A stretch of DNA of 64,000 nucleotides. It comes from Epiperipatus broadwayi. Lineage: Eukaryota; Onychophora; Udeonychophora; Euonychophora; Peripatidae. Positions within the stretch are counted from its first letter, which is position 1, and the number at the start of each line of letters is the position of its first letter. Location: contig JAQFVV010012490.1 in assembly GCA_028023455.1 (NCBI GenBank), positions 746,001-810,000 of the forward strand, in the 5' to 3' direction. Positions 11,828 through 24,286 of the stretch are shown in pieces. Under the pieces are notes generated by a model. The model ran no database searches and was not told the DNA's origin. It worked only from the letters and a program-made list of their open reading frames with translations. The position numbers were made by a program, and so were the translations under genes.

Positions 11828-14130
11828 AATATATATTAAATAGAATAAAATAAACTAATATTATTTAAGCTTTTTGTTATTCATTAATATCAAATAAAAT
11901 ATTAATAGTATTTATTGTTTCCATAACTTATGAATAATTATATTAAAAAATATTTCTGAGTTGTGGAATATAACTTTTTTCATGATTACTGACATTAGGC
12001 AAATGCTGTATTACATTTAGTTAATATGGGTTTAAAAAACCTAAGATACTATTGTTATGTATAATCTTTTTTCATCTATTGATTATTTATACTTCAGAAA
12101 TCTGTTGGAGATAGAGACATGAAGTGGCTGCTAAGATTTTAGAGCAAGAGAACATTCAGGCTAAGCACAGCAAAGATATGATATGACTTTCAATATTAGA
12201 AAAAATATTGTAAGGATTCCCATTGAATATAATCATCTGAATAAATGATTTATATCAATTTGATTTTATAGAAAACTACTTATTATATTATTATACAAGT
12301 CTGTGATCCAACACTTCAAGCAAGTAATGAAAAATTGAAAGTTTTAATGATCAAGTGCACTTAGAATTTAACACTTATTTGCAAGTCATGTGTAATATGC
12401 ATTTCACAGCAGAAATCAGAACCATTTATTATAGTCTTGAGTAATCAGTATATTGTGTGTATAAAATAATATTAACTAATGATGAAGGCCAGCAGACAGA
12501 AATTACTTAGAAAATCTATTTGATTCTAAATATTCTGGCATCCTACTTATAAAAAATGAATCTGGAATAGAATTTTGTGATTTCTTTTGTCAAGTTTTAA
12601 AAGAATGTAATTTGATATGAGATACTTTTAGCAAATGACTTGATGAATTCCTAACCTAAATTCCTCTTCCTCCTCCCATAAATCAGTTTGATGAGGTGAT
12701 ATTTAGCACTTGATATCAGTAGTTGGATAGTTAGGTGAGCTGAGTGAGACTTTGTGAAGACCATTTTGACAGGAGTCAGTGTGTATGGCATAGGAATGTG
12801 GTAGACTTTGGATAGTTTGATTTTTAGGTCATATATTATGTGTAATATAAATTAAAGGTTTGATCTTTTAAATAGTTTATGAAAAAAAATGGCATTAAGG
12901 ATCAGTGATTGAAATTTATTAATAGCTAATCACATTTGAATTGTGTACAACTTGTTCCAGAAAGAGTTATTTTTACTAGCATTGTTCTTATATTGATTAA
13001 TTAAATTATTTTATATTATTGTAAAGTCAAGTAAAATTTTACACATTATATAATTTTTTTTAATAGATTTAAAAAATAAGCTAATTAAATTTTAATGAGC
13101 ATATTTTTGGTTGTACTAATTGAATTAAAATTCTTAAGCATGCAATCATGTTTGAAACAATTGCTTTTATTCAATGATGATATTATGTACTAATACCAAA
13201 TATAATCCCCACCTTCAGTAAAGTTTTAAAAATAATATTTTTAAATGTGATTTGAAATTTTAACATTTTTTTTTTAAAGATTTACTTGTTATATTGATTT
13301 TTTTCTTCTGATTATTATATTTGAATTCTATTAACCACACAAATCTACTTTCTTAAAGTAGATCATGGAGAAATAATTTTTCCAAAAATAAATATATATA
13401 TATATATATATTTTGCAAAGGATTTATTCTTTTGATTTTGATAGATTTTTTAAATATTTTATTTGATATGATTACAAAGTTAGGAGGCAAAATAACAAAT
13501 ATATGCTTATATATATATGTAAGTGTAAAAGGTCTATTTGTTAATAGATGAAACCATGATTGTGGAAGAATTTTAGTAAAGTTTAGTTTTTTTTGGTTAT
13601 TATTGTGATGTTATATGAATTTTTATTTTATATGTAAGTGTAATATGTATATATTTTTTGAATAAAAGTTATTAAATACCATAAGTAAGAATGCATGTCT
13701 GCACTTAACTCCGGTATTTAAAACTCATCTTTCTGTTAGAGATTCATATTTATTTTTATAGTTACAAAATATGTGAGAAATGTTTAGATATATTTTACAC
13801 AGATAAATTATTAATCACTAACTATTAACTCACCAATAGAAATATAAAGTCCTAGAAAATATTCTAATGTTTGATGCATGTATTTGTAGATACATGAACT
13901 TTTTGAGTACATGCGTTTAAAATTGATAACTTCAAAATCCTTGGAATACTTTATATTTGTAATGTCTTATGTATATGCACATACGGTGTGAATATTATAT
14001 ATAATTTTACCTCTGTTTAAAATGTTTGTCAATTTAGAAGCAGTAATGATTATTTTGTTTCTTGTTCACATTTTATATTTTTTTATATCATTATTAATTT
14101 CTTTTTATATCATTTTACTGACTTTTAGAT
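11828..14130. other. AT-rich noncoding stretch
   Basis: No gene, RNA gene or familiar repeat is recognisable. An (AT)n tract lies at 13390-13411. Confidence 0.5.
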
Positions 14131-15590
14131 ATTCTATTATTTTTAATATATTATTTTAAAATATTTTCCTATTTCTTCTGTATTTTGTACTTTCTTTTAT
14201 CTCAATTGAAAATTTATTGGTGAATTACTGTTTTTTTTTTTTTTTGTACCAGCTATCTTTGTTGCAGTTCTCCATGGAATGTCTAATAATCTTCTTATTG
14301 ATTTCTGTCAAATCTGACCATCTTTAAAATCTATTAATATTATAAAATGAATTTCAAGTTCTAATTTCAATTCATTGAAATGTTTCTGAAAGTTAGAACT
14401 ATATCAACTGATAATACTCTTTTTTAATAGTGTCTCTCTAGTTTTGCTTTAATATATATCTTAAATCTTACTAATCAATTGATTACTTCCTATGTTAAAT
14501 CTATTAAGAACATTACATTCTTGAAATATATATTTTCTCTTACTCAAAATATAATTCAATTCTGCTATATCTTCATTTGCATGCTTCCATTAGTATTTTT
14601 CTCAAAAAAAAAACCAATTTGTAATATATAATTTTTTTCAAATTCCTTAAATCTGTATCCTTTCTCATTTCTATCATTTCATCTTCCAATTGTTTTCCAA
14701 TTCTAGCATTAAAATCTTCATTGATAATTTTAAAATGTTGATTGATTTAATTAAAAACATTATATTCATCCATATAAAAATCTTTTATTTCTTTATCGCA
14801 ATAAGAACTTGTTGGAAGTTAAATCTGAATTATCTGCATTTGATATCTCATTAAGTTGAATAATTAATCTTGCCATCTATCTGATATACTATCAGTCTCT
14901 ATAATGTTGTTCTTCCATTTTTAATTTATAAAGAAGCCCACTCCATTTATGTTTCCAATATTTATGCCTTTGCAATAAAGTACGTGTTCACTTTTTAAAA
15001 TAAATTATTTTCACTTTTCTTCTAAATTCACAAAGTCCAACCATGTTCCACTTAATATTAGATAATTCTTCTAATTCATGCAGTCTTTCTCTTGAAAATG
15101 ATCTGCAGCTGTAGGTACTTAAATAAAAGGTTATCATTGAATGACAGTCTTGGTTTGCAAGCAGGGATTTCTTTAGCATCCTCTACCTTGGCCATTAATT
15201 GCTACCTGACTAGCAACTTTATATTTTCTTGTGAATAAGGACCAATGATTCTAAATATCTCTTAGATCATTCACAGACACAGTCTTCCTGCCTTTTAAGA
15301 AAACTATTGATATTTCAGTTAAGAAATTATCAGACAACTAGATTATGGTGTTTATTGATCTTAGATTCAAAAGTAAAATGTCAGTAGATTCGCTATGCTG
15401 GTGATGCATGATAATGAGAAGCTTTTTTTTTTTCCATTTACTATATGAATGCATAGTAATAATAGCTGCAACGAAAAGGAGATGAAATGGACATTAGGAA
15501 TTTTCTCACCTTGATTCCTTTAAACACTTAACTTAAAGAGGAATCAAAGGTCTCCTTTTAGTTTACAGCAATTTTTTTTTTCTGCAGCCA
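14130..15590 (-). mobile_element. RTE-type LINE copy D, endonuclease half only
   Basis: On the - strand this matches copies A and B from the 5'UTR (about 15590-15140) through the endonuclease, then stops shortly after it. Recognisable pieces are STYSCRSFSRERLHELEELS (15150-15090), WNMVGLCEFRRK and degenerate versions of the GDFNARIG and DYILTNRKY blocks around 14530-14720. Homology fades near 14130, before the RT. LINE copies normally lack the 5' end because reverse transcription stops early. This copy lacks the 3' part instead, so a later deletion is likely. It is more diverged than A and B. Confidence 0.75.
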
Positions 15591-16190
15591 TGCCAATTAT
15601 ATAATTTAACAAATTTAGTTTGCCATATAAAATTTCACGAAGCAAAATGAGTAGCAATGATCATCATTTGTTTTTGACATAGATTTTTTGAAAATGTCTC
15701 TAAAATCTAGATTGTTTTTTATTTTTTCTACAAATTTATCATTTCGAGGTTCTGATTTAGTTTTATATAATATAAAGAGTAAAATTTTATTTAAAACTTA
15801 AAAAAAATTTTTATATTTTTATTTATTGTATTTTAATTGATTGTAAGATAAAGATGTATACAAAAGGCTTTTGCTATAATTTTGTGAAAATGGATTAATA
15901 AAATAATTGATTATTTATGATAATAATTGAACTTTTCATATATAGAGAACTTTTTAATTTATTGTTTTGTAAGCAACTGTAGAAAATAAATGAGAGATAT
16001 ATAAAAGTGATATAATGTAAGTTTATTAAAAATTATATATAAAGAGCAATTTAATGATCATTCACTAAAATGCCAATATACATGCTTCATGTACAACTAA
16101 GATATTATAATTCAGAATATTTTTTTATTATTATTTGTAAAATGTGTATATATATAAAACACAGTTAATTATAATATTCTCACAGATAAA
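15591..16190. other. AT-rich noncoding stretch
   Basis: No feature is supported between the LINE D 5' end and the Penelope-like fragment. Confidence 0.45.
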
Positions 16191-16199
16191 TGAAATCAT

Positions 16200-16800
16200 A
16201 GTATTATTTCCGGGAGCTTCCATGTAATAAAAATACAATATCTAAATAGCTGATATTTCAGTATAATAGCAAGCACTTTCCGCATAGCTTCTTCTTTCTT
16301 AAATCTTAAGGATGTGTGTGATGAGATTTAAAATTGTTATTTTTTTACTTTTATTATTTTCTCATTCTTAAATTCTATTGGTTGAGAAGTTTTAAAAAAT
16401 ATTTTATCCTCCAATAGCTTTTTCCAAATATTGTTAATTTTCTTTCATTCACACGTTTCATTTATGCTCTTAGTGTTTTTAAAAGTCTATACTTCCCTTA
16501 ACAGTTTCTGGTCATATTGTTCAATTTTTGCCAGAATATGTGTTTATTAAAATTGATGTCATGGTTAATTTAATGTGTGAATAAATGGTTGATGAATTAG
16601 ATTTTTCTCTAACTGCCAAAATGTGTTGTTCCTTTTTTATGTTTATTCTATGATTTGTCTGTCCAATGTATGAATGTAAACAAACTCCACATGGAATTTC
16701 ATATACACCTTGAGACTCCAAAGAGATTTTATCTTTAGAGCATGTAAATACTTTGTTAATTTTTTAAAATATAGTATAAATTGTGTGAATATTATAAAGT
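16200..16800 (-). pseudogene. Penelope-like element GIY-YIG endonuclease remnant
   Basis: On the - strand the frame read from about 16760 to 16521 gives a GIY-YIG endonuclease start: CSKDKISLESQGVYEIPCG, then VCLHSYIGQTNHRI, then a downstream HILAVREKSNSSTIYSHIKLT. The GVYxIPC...YIGQT signature and the following His/Arg-rich stretch are characteristic of the C-terminal domain of Penelope-like elements, which cuts the target DNA for insertion. Downstream (16500-16200) only broken frames remain, with phrases such as LEKAIGG and KTSQPIEF. No RT domain is attached, so this is a truncated PLE tail. Confidence 0.72.
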
Positions 16801-16829
16801 ACTTTATATACAATGAAGTTCTCTGCAAT

Positions 16830-17640
16830 AAATGTAATTGATTCTACAAGCATATTCTGCTGAATGGTCACTTATTTCAATACATTCAAATGTGTGCATT
16901 TAAGGATAATCCATTTCAGACATTTAGTCTAGAGCAAAATACTTTTAGAAAAATTGTGCAAAAAAATTTATAATTATTTTATTTTTTACATATGTATATG
17001 TATGTGATCACTAATACATTGTTTTTGATTCTGGTTATTTAGTATGCATTTTAATAACATAAAGGGCTCATTAAGTTAATAGTGTAATTGTTAATATTTA
17101 GATACTAGAATAAATTGTATTAAGCAATGACAAATTACTACCAACCATGATTAATTGTATTATACTAGTTAAAAGATTTTGTAGTTGCATTTTCAAATTT
17201 TACCATATCATTTAAAAATTTCCAACTTTTTTATAGATTTATGATATTTGTATTTTATAATTGTGCTTTTGAATTGGATAGTTGTTAAAATGCATTATTA
17301 TATAGTTATAATTATTAATATTTATAACAATTTTAAAAATGTTATATTTTTTAAGTTCTATCCCCAGAAATAGAATAATTAAGCAAGAGGACTGTGGCAA
17401 AACACTAAATATTTGATTATCAGTCGAAGTTTAACATTTTTTTTATCTTATGAACATTATTCTAGCACCTCAATTTTAAAGCTTCATCACAAGCTAATGC
17501 ATCTTTACATCGTTGAATTGTCAATCAATTTATTTTAAATAAAAATATACTGATGTGACTATAAAATTGCTAAATTGTTTTCAGCTTATTTTTCAATATG
17601 ATTAAAATATCACTAGCATCAGGATAATAATTATATTAAT
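16830..17640. other. AT-rich noncoding stretch
   Basis: No gene is supported. The segment around 17100-17160 (atactagaataaattgta... ctaccaaccatgatta) resembles 53245-53315, suggesting an old dispersed repeat. Confidence 0.4.
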
Positions 17641-17657
17641 ATCTTAAGTGTAATTGA

Positions 17658-18183
17658 TATAGCTTTACTTCTCACTATATGTAAAATATATAATTGTTAA
17701 TTAGAGAAGATATAAATTAGTATTAAAGTTTATCAGCTTAACGTTTTCGAGGATCCATGCCTCATATTCATAGCCTTCATAAAATGTATAATAAAATATA
17801 TGCAAATACAAATATTCAAATAAGCTAGTATTACGTAGCCCATTTCTTCGAGATCTCGAAGCGTCTTTTCTATTAATGGCATGGATGTTTCCATTGATGT
17901 AAAATGCCTCCTTTATTTTTCTTTTGTGATCATTTGATTCTGAGCACAATATTATGGGATTGGCGGGTGTGAAGTTGTGTCCAGATTGTTTAGCATGCTC
18001 CAAAAATACAGAGGATGGGTTGCTGTTTTTTTGAGTTCTGTTAAATGTGTAAATATGTTTAGCCAGTCTAGTATTAATTGTAGCTTTCGTTTCACCATAA
18101 CATTTTATGAAGGCTATGAATATGAGGCATGGATCCTCGAAAATGTTAAGCCGATAAACTTTAATACTAATTTATATCTTCTC
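17658..18183 (-). mobile_element. Penelope-like fragment in foldback arrangement with 13-bp flanking repeats
   Basis: A 90-95 bp arm at about 17692-17788 is repeated in inverted orientation at 18098-18187; both contain the cctcattcatagcc-type block and the tail agaagatataaattagtatt. The spacer encodes a PLE C-terminus on the - strand. The 13-bp direct repeat taagtgtaattga is found at 17645-17657 and 18184-18196, consistent with a target-site duplication around the whole unit. Inverted pseudo-LTRs are known in Penelope-like elements. Confidence 0.68.
17701..18093 (-). pseudogene. Penelope-like GIY-YIG C-terminal tail
   Basis: The - strand frame of 100 codons (18003-17701) reads EHAKQSGHNFTPANPIILC, SESNDHKRKIKEAFYI and NGNIHAINRKDASRSRRN, the conserved end of the GIY-YIG domain of Penelope-like proteins (hydrophobic block, then HKRKIKEA, then INRD). 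Upstream, in a broken frame (18093-18003), LQLILDWLNIFTHLTELKK continues the domain. Only this C-terminal quarter survives, so the fragment has no RT and presumably no activity. Confidence 0.75.
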
Positions 18184-18199
18184 TAAGTGTAATTGAGTT

Positions 18200-18557
18200 A
18201 TAAAAAGTCATTTCCTATTGGATAATTTTAAAATAAATATAATGGAAAGTATTAGTATATTTTTTACTCATTGTTTGTAGTTGATGCACTTTTTGATTAC
18301 AAGAAATATATGGTGTATATACATCGCATGTTTTATATATTGTGATCTATGCCAATAGATCACCTAAAGACAATTTAAGTTTTAGGGAGAATAAATAAGG
18401 CTGTTTAAAAAGCAAGGGAATATATATATATTTTAAAAAAAAATACCATTGTTAATTAAACATGATCTGCATTGCTAAGTTGAGTTTTTTATATATATAC
18501 TGTGTACATATATACTTAAAAAGATAGAAATAATCTCTTTTGATGTTGTAGTATCAA
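18200..18557. other. AT-rich noncoding stretch
   Basis: Nothing beyond AT-rich sequence and an A/T microsatellite-like patch near 18420-18450. Confidence 0.45.
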
Positions 18558-18675
18558 AGAATATAAAAATTAAAAGATAAGCCAGCAATGTATATGTTGT
18601 CGGAGAATGTCAAATAGTGTCTGGATGATAAGAAAATACATTTCAAAGAACAATATCAGGCATAGGTATTGTAAC
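18558..18675. repeat. Dispersed repeat, copy 1
   Basis: The block aaattaaaagataagccag followed by aatgtatatgttgt..., ctggatgataagaaaatac and ataggta recurs, with about 15-20 percent mismatch by eye, at 27830-27975. Family unknown; no coding content. Confidence 0.6.
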
Positions 18676-18946
18676 AGTCAAACATGCATGGCTAACATGC
18701 AGTTCCACATTCCAACTTCACATTATCAAAACCTTTTTTTTTTTTATCCTGCTAGATAGATGCAAGAGAATAATGAGAAATTACAATTTATTTACATATA
18801 TACATAATGACAAATATATTGACAGAAATCTTCGGGAAACATCAATCTATTAGTCTTTTACCTGGGATTAAATTTAAAATAACAACCCTCACTGATCTAT
18901 TGTCTTATTATGTTCTAACTAGTTTGATGAAAAATTAATATGATTA

Positions 18947-19077
18947 GATATTCAATATAGACATAAAACAAACAAACTCCTTTTTAAAACTTGCTTTTTA
19001 TATCACTATTTATTGTCATATAAAAAGCAAGTTTTAAAAAGAAGGAGTTTGTTTGTTTTATTTCTATATTGGATATT
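18947..19077. repeat. Inverted repeat with arms of about 55 bp
   Basis: The left arm 18947-19002 (gatattcaatatagacat... to gctttttata) is matched in reverse complement by the right arm 19019-19077, differing by a few substitutions and a 2-3 base indel. The loop is only about 16 bases. It would form a stable hairpin; likely a MITE or a small foldback element. Confidence 0.85.
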
Positions 19078-19891
19078 TATGTACTATTTTGCAAAAAAGA
19101 ACTGTGTGATTGATATATTAAATTAGATATTCATTGTTTTATTATGCACGGACAATATATAGCTCTATGCATCTTAATTATCCCTGGATCAATACTGATT
19201 CGCTGCACAGACTAACTGTAACTACTAATATCTACAAAATATAACCCAGTTTTAAGACTTATTAAAATTACAAGCTTTATGATACGCTAAAAATTATTTA
19301 GTAAACTATACTATTAAAAGAACTAGACTAACATAAATTTTTCAGGCTGTAGTATTTGGAAAACAAATACTGAGTGATTTGAATAAGGAAAATTAAATAT
19401 TATGTGAGCCAGATGCTCTTTAACATCTGTTTTAATACTAATCAAATATCACCAAGTGTCCAGGTGGGAATCATGCATCTACCTGGCATTAGTGACTGAA
19501 ACTTACAAATTAATTGGTAGGAATGAGCATCTATTTGGTAAATAACGATAATAATAAAAAGTGTAAGTGGCAGGAACAACCTCTGTGTTACACTTATTTA
19601 TGAACGATCAAAGAATATGGAAAACATATGATATATGTTAAGATTGGACATCTACCAAATAAATATATAGTAAGAATGTGTCTCAAATATATACTATTCA
19701 AACTAAGTCGCTGCGTGTGAGTGACAGCAACACATCTACTTCACACTTGATTCTGGACAATGAAAACTTTATATATACAAATAGCCTAAATAACAGTACT
19801 TTAGTTCAAGAAAATTTAATACACATAAATATCCTTTCTAATGCCTGCTATCCCAGACTTGTGAGAGTATTTTGCTTAAAACTGTAAGCCT

Positions 19892-20062
19892 TTATAATCA
19901 ATGAAATATAATATAAATCTTTATTATATAATAATAACAACTTGTAAATACATCAACAGAATTACCGAAAAAGGCTTTTATATATATAATTTTTCTGTTG
20001 ATGTATTTACAAGTTGTTATTATTATATAATAAAGATTTATATTATATTTCATTGATTATAA
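19892..20062. repeat. 70-bp near-perfect inverted repeat
   Basis: The left arm 19892-19961 and right arm 19993-20062 are reverse complements over about 70 bases, from ttataatcaatgaaat to catcaacagaa. The loop is 31 bases. I see no mismatch along the arms, so the structure is young or maintained. No coding content was seen. Confidence 0.88.
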
Positions 20063-20640
20063 GATAAACAACATAAAGGAGTATTATTTCTTAGAATTAA
20101 GTCTTTATAACTATGAAAACAATTTTTCTTAATTTATTTAATCTGCCTATTTGTCCAAAGACCTTTAATCCACGTTATTTACATTAATAGTCAAATTGTT
20201 ATTCCAATTCTTAATACATTGAAGACTAGTGGAAATTATCATTATTAACTCTTACTTTAAAATAATTAACAAAATAATACTAAAGAAGCTTAGCGAATAG
20301 CAAGAGTTTGATTGGCTAGTTGTTTTGTTATAAATATTTCTTTTAATGTTAACCTGATTGAACTGTGATGTGTCTAATAAAAATTAAGCAATCCATCACC
20401 ATTCTGATTTCTAAACATATATTTATTTTTATGTAAATAAATCAGAACAAAATTTCTGTAGAAATGAAATATTTAGATATAGGAGATTAAATGTCTTATG
20501 TTAGTGAAATAAGGTTATAATAATATATAATCAAAGTTCATATAAATTACCCTTTTCATCATTAATGGTTCAAGTTCTGAATTCATATATCTGTAGACTT
20601 TTTGCAGGACAGTAAGTATAACCTAGCTATGTTTGCTGAT
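20063..20640. other. AT-rich noncoding stretch
   Basis: No feature is supported. Confidence 0.45.
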
Positions 20641-21060
20641 ATTCTGTGAAGATTCTGAGATAATTCTTGCTGATTGACACGGTCTTTATTAATACACATT
20701 TCTATTTTTTTCAAGGGGCAGCATCTGATGGTGTTTCTATCATTGAATGACGACTGGTCTTGTTTCCAAAGCTATAGCCACTTTTGAAATTAGGTGGCAT
20801 ATAGTTTGGACACAACGATCAATGTAATGGTTGTTCAGTACATTAAGGCAACTTATCTACTTTATGGTAGAATTAAACTCACACTCTGCCAGGTTGGCCA
20901 GAAGAGAACAGAGAGTGGTCTTCTCTATTCTTGAATATTGTTTTAACACTGCTTCTGATAGTCAAGAAAAGATGAGTAAATGAAGAATCAAAGCACAATC
21001 ATAAGCATAAGTATAATTAAAGCATAATGCATAATCTTCTGTGAGACTCTTATTTATACT
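20640..21060 (-). other. Possible LTR-like promoter/polyadenylation segment
   Basis: On the - strand a TATA-like box (CAGTATAAATAAGAG, about 21060-21045) is followed some 350 bases later by AATAAAGACCGTGT (about 20695-20680). The patch between is richer in G+C than its flanks. The spacing fits an LTR or a short transcription unit, but I find no terminal TG/CA, primer site or coding domain. Confidence 0.22.
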
Positions 21061-21436
21061 GAACTGCCTTATTTTTTTTCATTATGATTCGATTGCAGAT
21101 AGCCATTCATTGATTGTAGATTAGTCCTATGCTTTGCTATTGTCTATGGCATACTGACCAATTATAGACTTTGCAAAAATTTAGCATTGAAAAGGGATTA
21201 TAACAAAATAAAAGATAATGTTTTGACTAACAAATATGATTTTTATCTCCTAATTAGCTAATCTGATTAACTAATAGAAATTAAATTACTTTTGTAAAAT
21301 TAATATCATTTCCACCCACTTGATTATAAAATACCTTTACAATTGTTAATTAATAAAATATATTGTTTTAAATTTTATTTTAATTATTTTAGAAGTAATG
21401 AATTCGTATACATTTTATCTGTGCATATCATCATCA

Positions 21437-23217
21437 TCAACCATTATCAGTCCACTGCAGGATGAAGGTCTCTCCAAGCTCAATCCATCTTTTCCTATCT
21501 TTAGCTTCTCTTCTCCACATCACCCCTGCACACTTTCTTATTTCATCCATCCATCTCACATGTGGTCTCTTTCTGGGTCTTTTACAATCTCTTGGAATCC
21601 AGTTTAAAATTTCAATTGTCCATCTGTTATCATCTCTTCTAACAATATGTCCAGCCCAACTCCATTTCAGTCTTTTAATTTTTTCAATGAGGTCAGTAAC
21701 ACCTGTTTGTTCTCTTACCCATACATTGCGTTTTCGATCCCTTCTTGTTGCTCCCAACATGCATCTCTCCATACTTCTTTGAGTGGTCTGAAGTCTCTGT
21801 ATTGCTCTTCTATTAAGTGTCCAAGTCTCAGATCCATAAGTAAGAACTGGCAAAACACATTTATTAAAAACCTTCCTTTTCAAACACATAGGCATATTTC
21901 CTTTTAGTATCAAGCTATTTCTACCAAAAGCACTCCAACCAAGTTTAATTCTATGATTAATTTCATCCATTATATTTCCATCTGTATTAATAATCTGACC
22001 AAGGTATTTGTAACTGTTAACTTCTTCTAACTCATCATAATCAATCTTTATTTTCATATTTTGAGAAAATCTATTAAACATTACTTTAGTCTTTTTAACA
22101 TTTATCTTTAGTCCTACTTTCCTACTTTCATCTGATAACTCCTGCAACATTTCCTGTAGCTCTAAAGCATTATTTGCAAAAACAACTACATCATCTGCAA
22201 AATTTAAATGACTTAAATAACCTCCATTTACTTTCACTCCTTTAGTTTCCCATTTTAATCCACAAAATACTTCTTGCAGCACTGCTGTAAAAAGTTTTGG
22301 AGATATGGAGTCACCCTGTCTTACACCCTTTTCAATGTTGATTTTCCTACTATCATTATGTAATCTAATTGTTGCTGTTGCATTTTTATAAATATTCTTC
22401 AAAATATGACAATATCCTGGATCTACACCTTGATGATCCAATGCTTTAATCACTGAAGAAATGTTTATAGAATCAAATGCCTTTTCATAGTCTACAAATC
22501 CTAAGCATAATGGCAACTCATATTCATTTGTCCTTTCTATAATTTCTTTCAATACCTGGATATGATCTACTGTACTAAAACCACTTTTAAATCCAGCTTG
22601 TTCTCTTGGTTGGTGGAAATCCAGTGTTTTCTGTAGACGAGTTGTAATTATCTTAGTAAAAATTTTGTATAAAACTGATAAAAGACTGATAGGTCTGTAA
22701 TTTCTAATATCTTCTTAATCACCTTTTTTAAATATTAATATTAATACTGCATTCTTCCAATCATCTAGTACATCTTTATCATTTACCATTTGGTATATAA
22801 CCTTGCTAAAAAAAATTCTATTTCTTCACCTGCTTCTTTTAATATATCAATTACAATTCCATCATTACCTGGAGTCTTCCCTTTCTTCATAAATTTAATT
22901 GCATGTCTCACTTCCTCATTCAAAATTCTGGGCAATTTGGAAGATATAATATGTATAGGAGGCACTTGTTCTTTATTACTATATAATTCTTGATAGAAGT
23001 CTTCTACACATTTTATGATGTCATCTCTCTTTTTAGCAATAATGCCATCTTTTTTTCTTATTGCAGATATAAATTTTCTACCTATACCAAAATGTTGTTT
23101 TACACTCTTTAGACTTTTATTCTCTTCTACAGCTTTCCTTGCTAGTTCACAATTATACTTTCTTATATCATTTTCCAACTCTTTTCCGCACCATTTTACA
23201 AAATTCGAGATATTCAA
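21437..23217 (-). pseudogene. RTE reverse transcriptase and C-terminal domain (copy B), few breaks
   Basis: This part copies the element RNA at the nicked target. 23217-22783 holds the linker and the first RT blocks (KGKTPGNDGIVIDILKEAG). After a frameshift near 22785 and a TAA near 22713, an open frame of 371 codons from its first Met (22552-21437) carries RT motif A (GFVDYEKAFDSI), motif B (KGVRQGDSISPKLFTAVLQ), motif C with the catalytic Asp pair (LNFADDVVVFA) and the thumb (EEVNSYKYLGQIINTDGN). It also has the LTYGSETWTL block and a basic C-terminus (CKRPRKRPHVRWMDEIRK...). The QGDSISPKLF and FADD wording is typical of the RTE clade. Only two to four lesions separate it from an intact ORF. 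Confidence 0.9.
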
Positions 23218-24286
23218 TCTTTTTTAATGCATCATTGTTGTATATCCTCATATTCCTTCTTTTCTTCATAAATTCTCTAGTCTCAGTAGAAATTTTACTG
23301 GTCAATTGCTTCTTTTTTCTACCAGCTATCTTTGTTGCAGTTTTTAAAAGTGTATCGCTTATTTTCCTATTAATTTCATTCAAATCTGAATCATGTTCAA
23401 AATCTACTAATACTTGAAACCGATTTGTAAGTTCTAATTTAAATTCATTAGAATGTTTCTGAAGATTAGGAATATCAATTGTAAATATTGTTTTTCTTAA
23501 TAATTTTTGTCGCTCTAGTTTTGCATTAACGTGTATCTTACATCTTACTAATCGGTGATCACTTCCTGTGTTAAATTTATTAAGAACATTACAATCTTGA
23601 AATATGTATTTTCGGTTAGTTAAAATATAATCCAATTCTGCTGTACCTTCATTTGGATGCTTTCATGTCCATTTCCTTTTAACAATTTTCTCAAAAAAAG
23701 AATTCATAATATAAAGTTTTTCTTTTTCTGCAAACTCCACAAGTCTATGTCCTCTCTCATTTCTATTACCATAACCAAAACTATCTACAGCATTTTCATC
23801 TTTCATTTGTTTACCAATTCTAGCATTAAAATCTCCCATAACAATTTTAAAATATTGTTTACTCTGATCAAAAGTCTTTTGTACATCCATATAAAAATCT
23901 TCTATAACTTCATCACTATGAGAACTTGTTGGGGTATATACCTGAATTATCTGCATTTGGTATCTGCTATTAAGTTGTAAAACTAATCCTGCAACTCTGT
24001 CTGATACATCATCAATCTCCACAATGTTATTCTTCCATTTTTTATTTATAATGAATCCTACTCCACTTGTATTTCCAATATTTGTTCCTTTATAATAGAG
24101 TATATGTTCACTTTTTAAATCAATTGTTTCTTCACCTTTTCTTCTAACTTCACAAAGTCCAATAATGTCCCATTCAATATAAGACAGTTCTTCTTCTAAC
24201 TCTTGCAATCTTCCTTCACTTGAAAGTGATCTGCAGTTGTAAGTACCTAAATAAAAAGTCGTCATCAAATGGCAGCCTGAGTCCAC
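23168..24286 (-). pseudogene. RTE APE-type endonuclease domain (copy B), one nonsense codon
   Basis: The N-terminal endonuclease of the LINE polyprotein nicks the target to prime reverse transcription. Starting at 24286, the frame shows TFYLGTYNCRSL, WDIIGLCEVRRKGEE (catalytic Glu), GVGFIINKKW, IQVYTPTSSHSDE and KIVMGDFNARIGK (catalytic Asp and Asn). It stops at a TGA at 23663-23665. Copy A has TGG (Trp) there, so a single G-to-A change explains the break. The frame then continues to 23168 with DYILTNRKYIF and GSDHRLVR (the SDH box). A small indel near 23200-23220 shifts into the RT frame. Confidence 0.88.
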
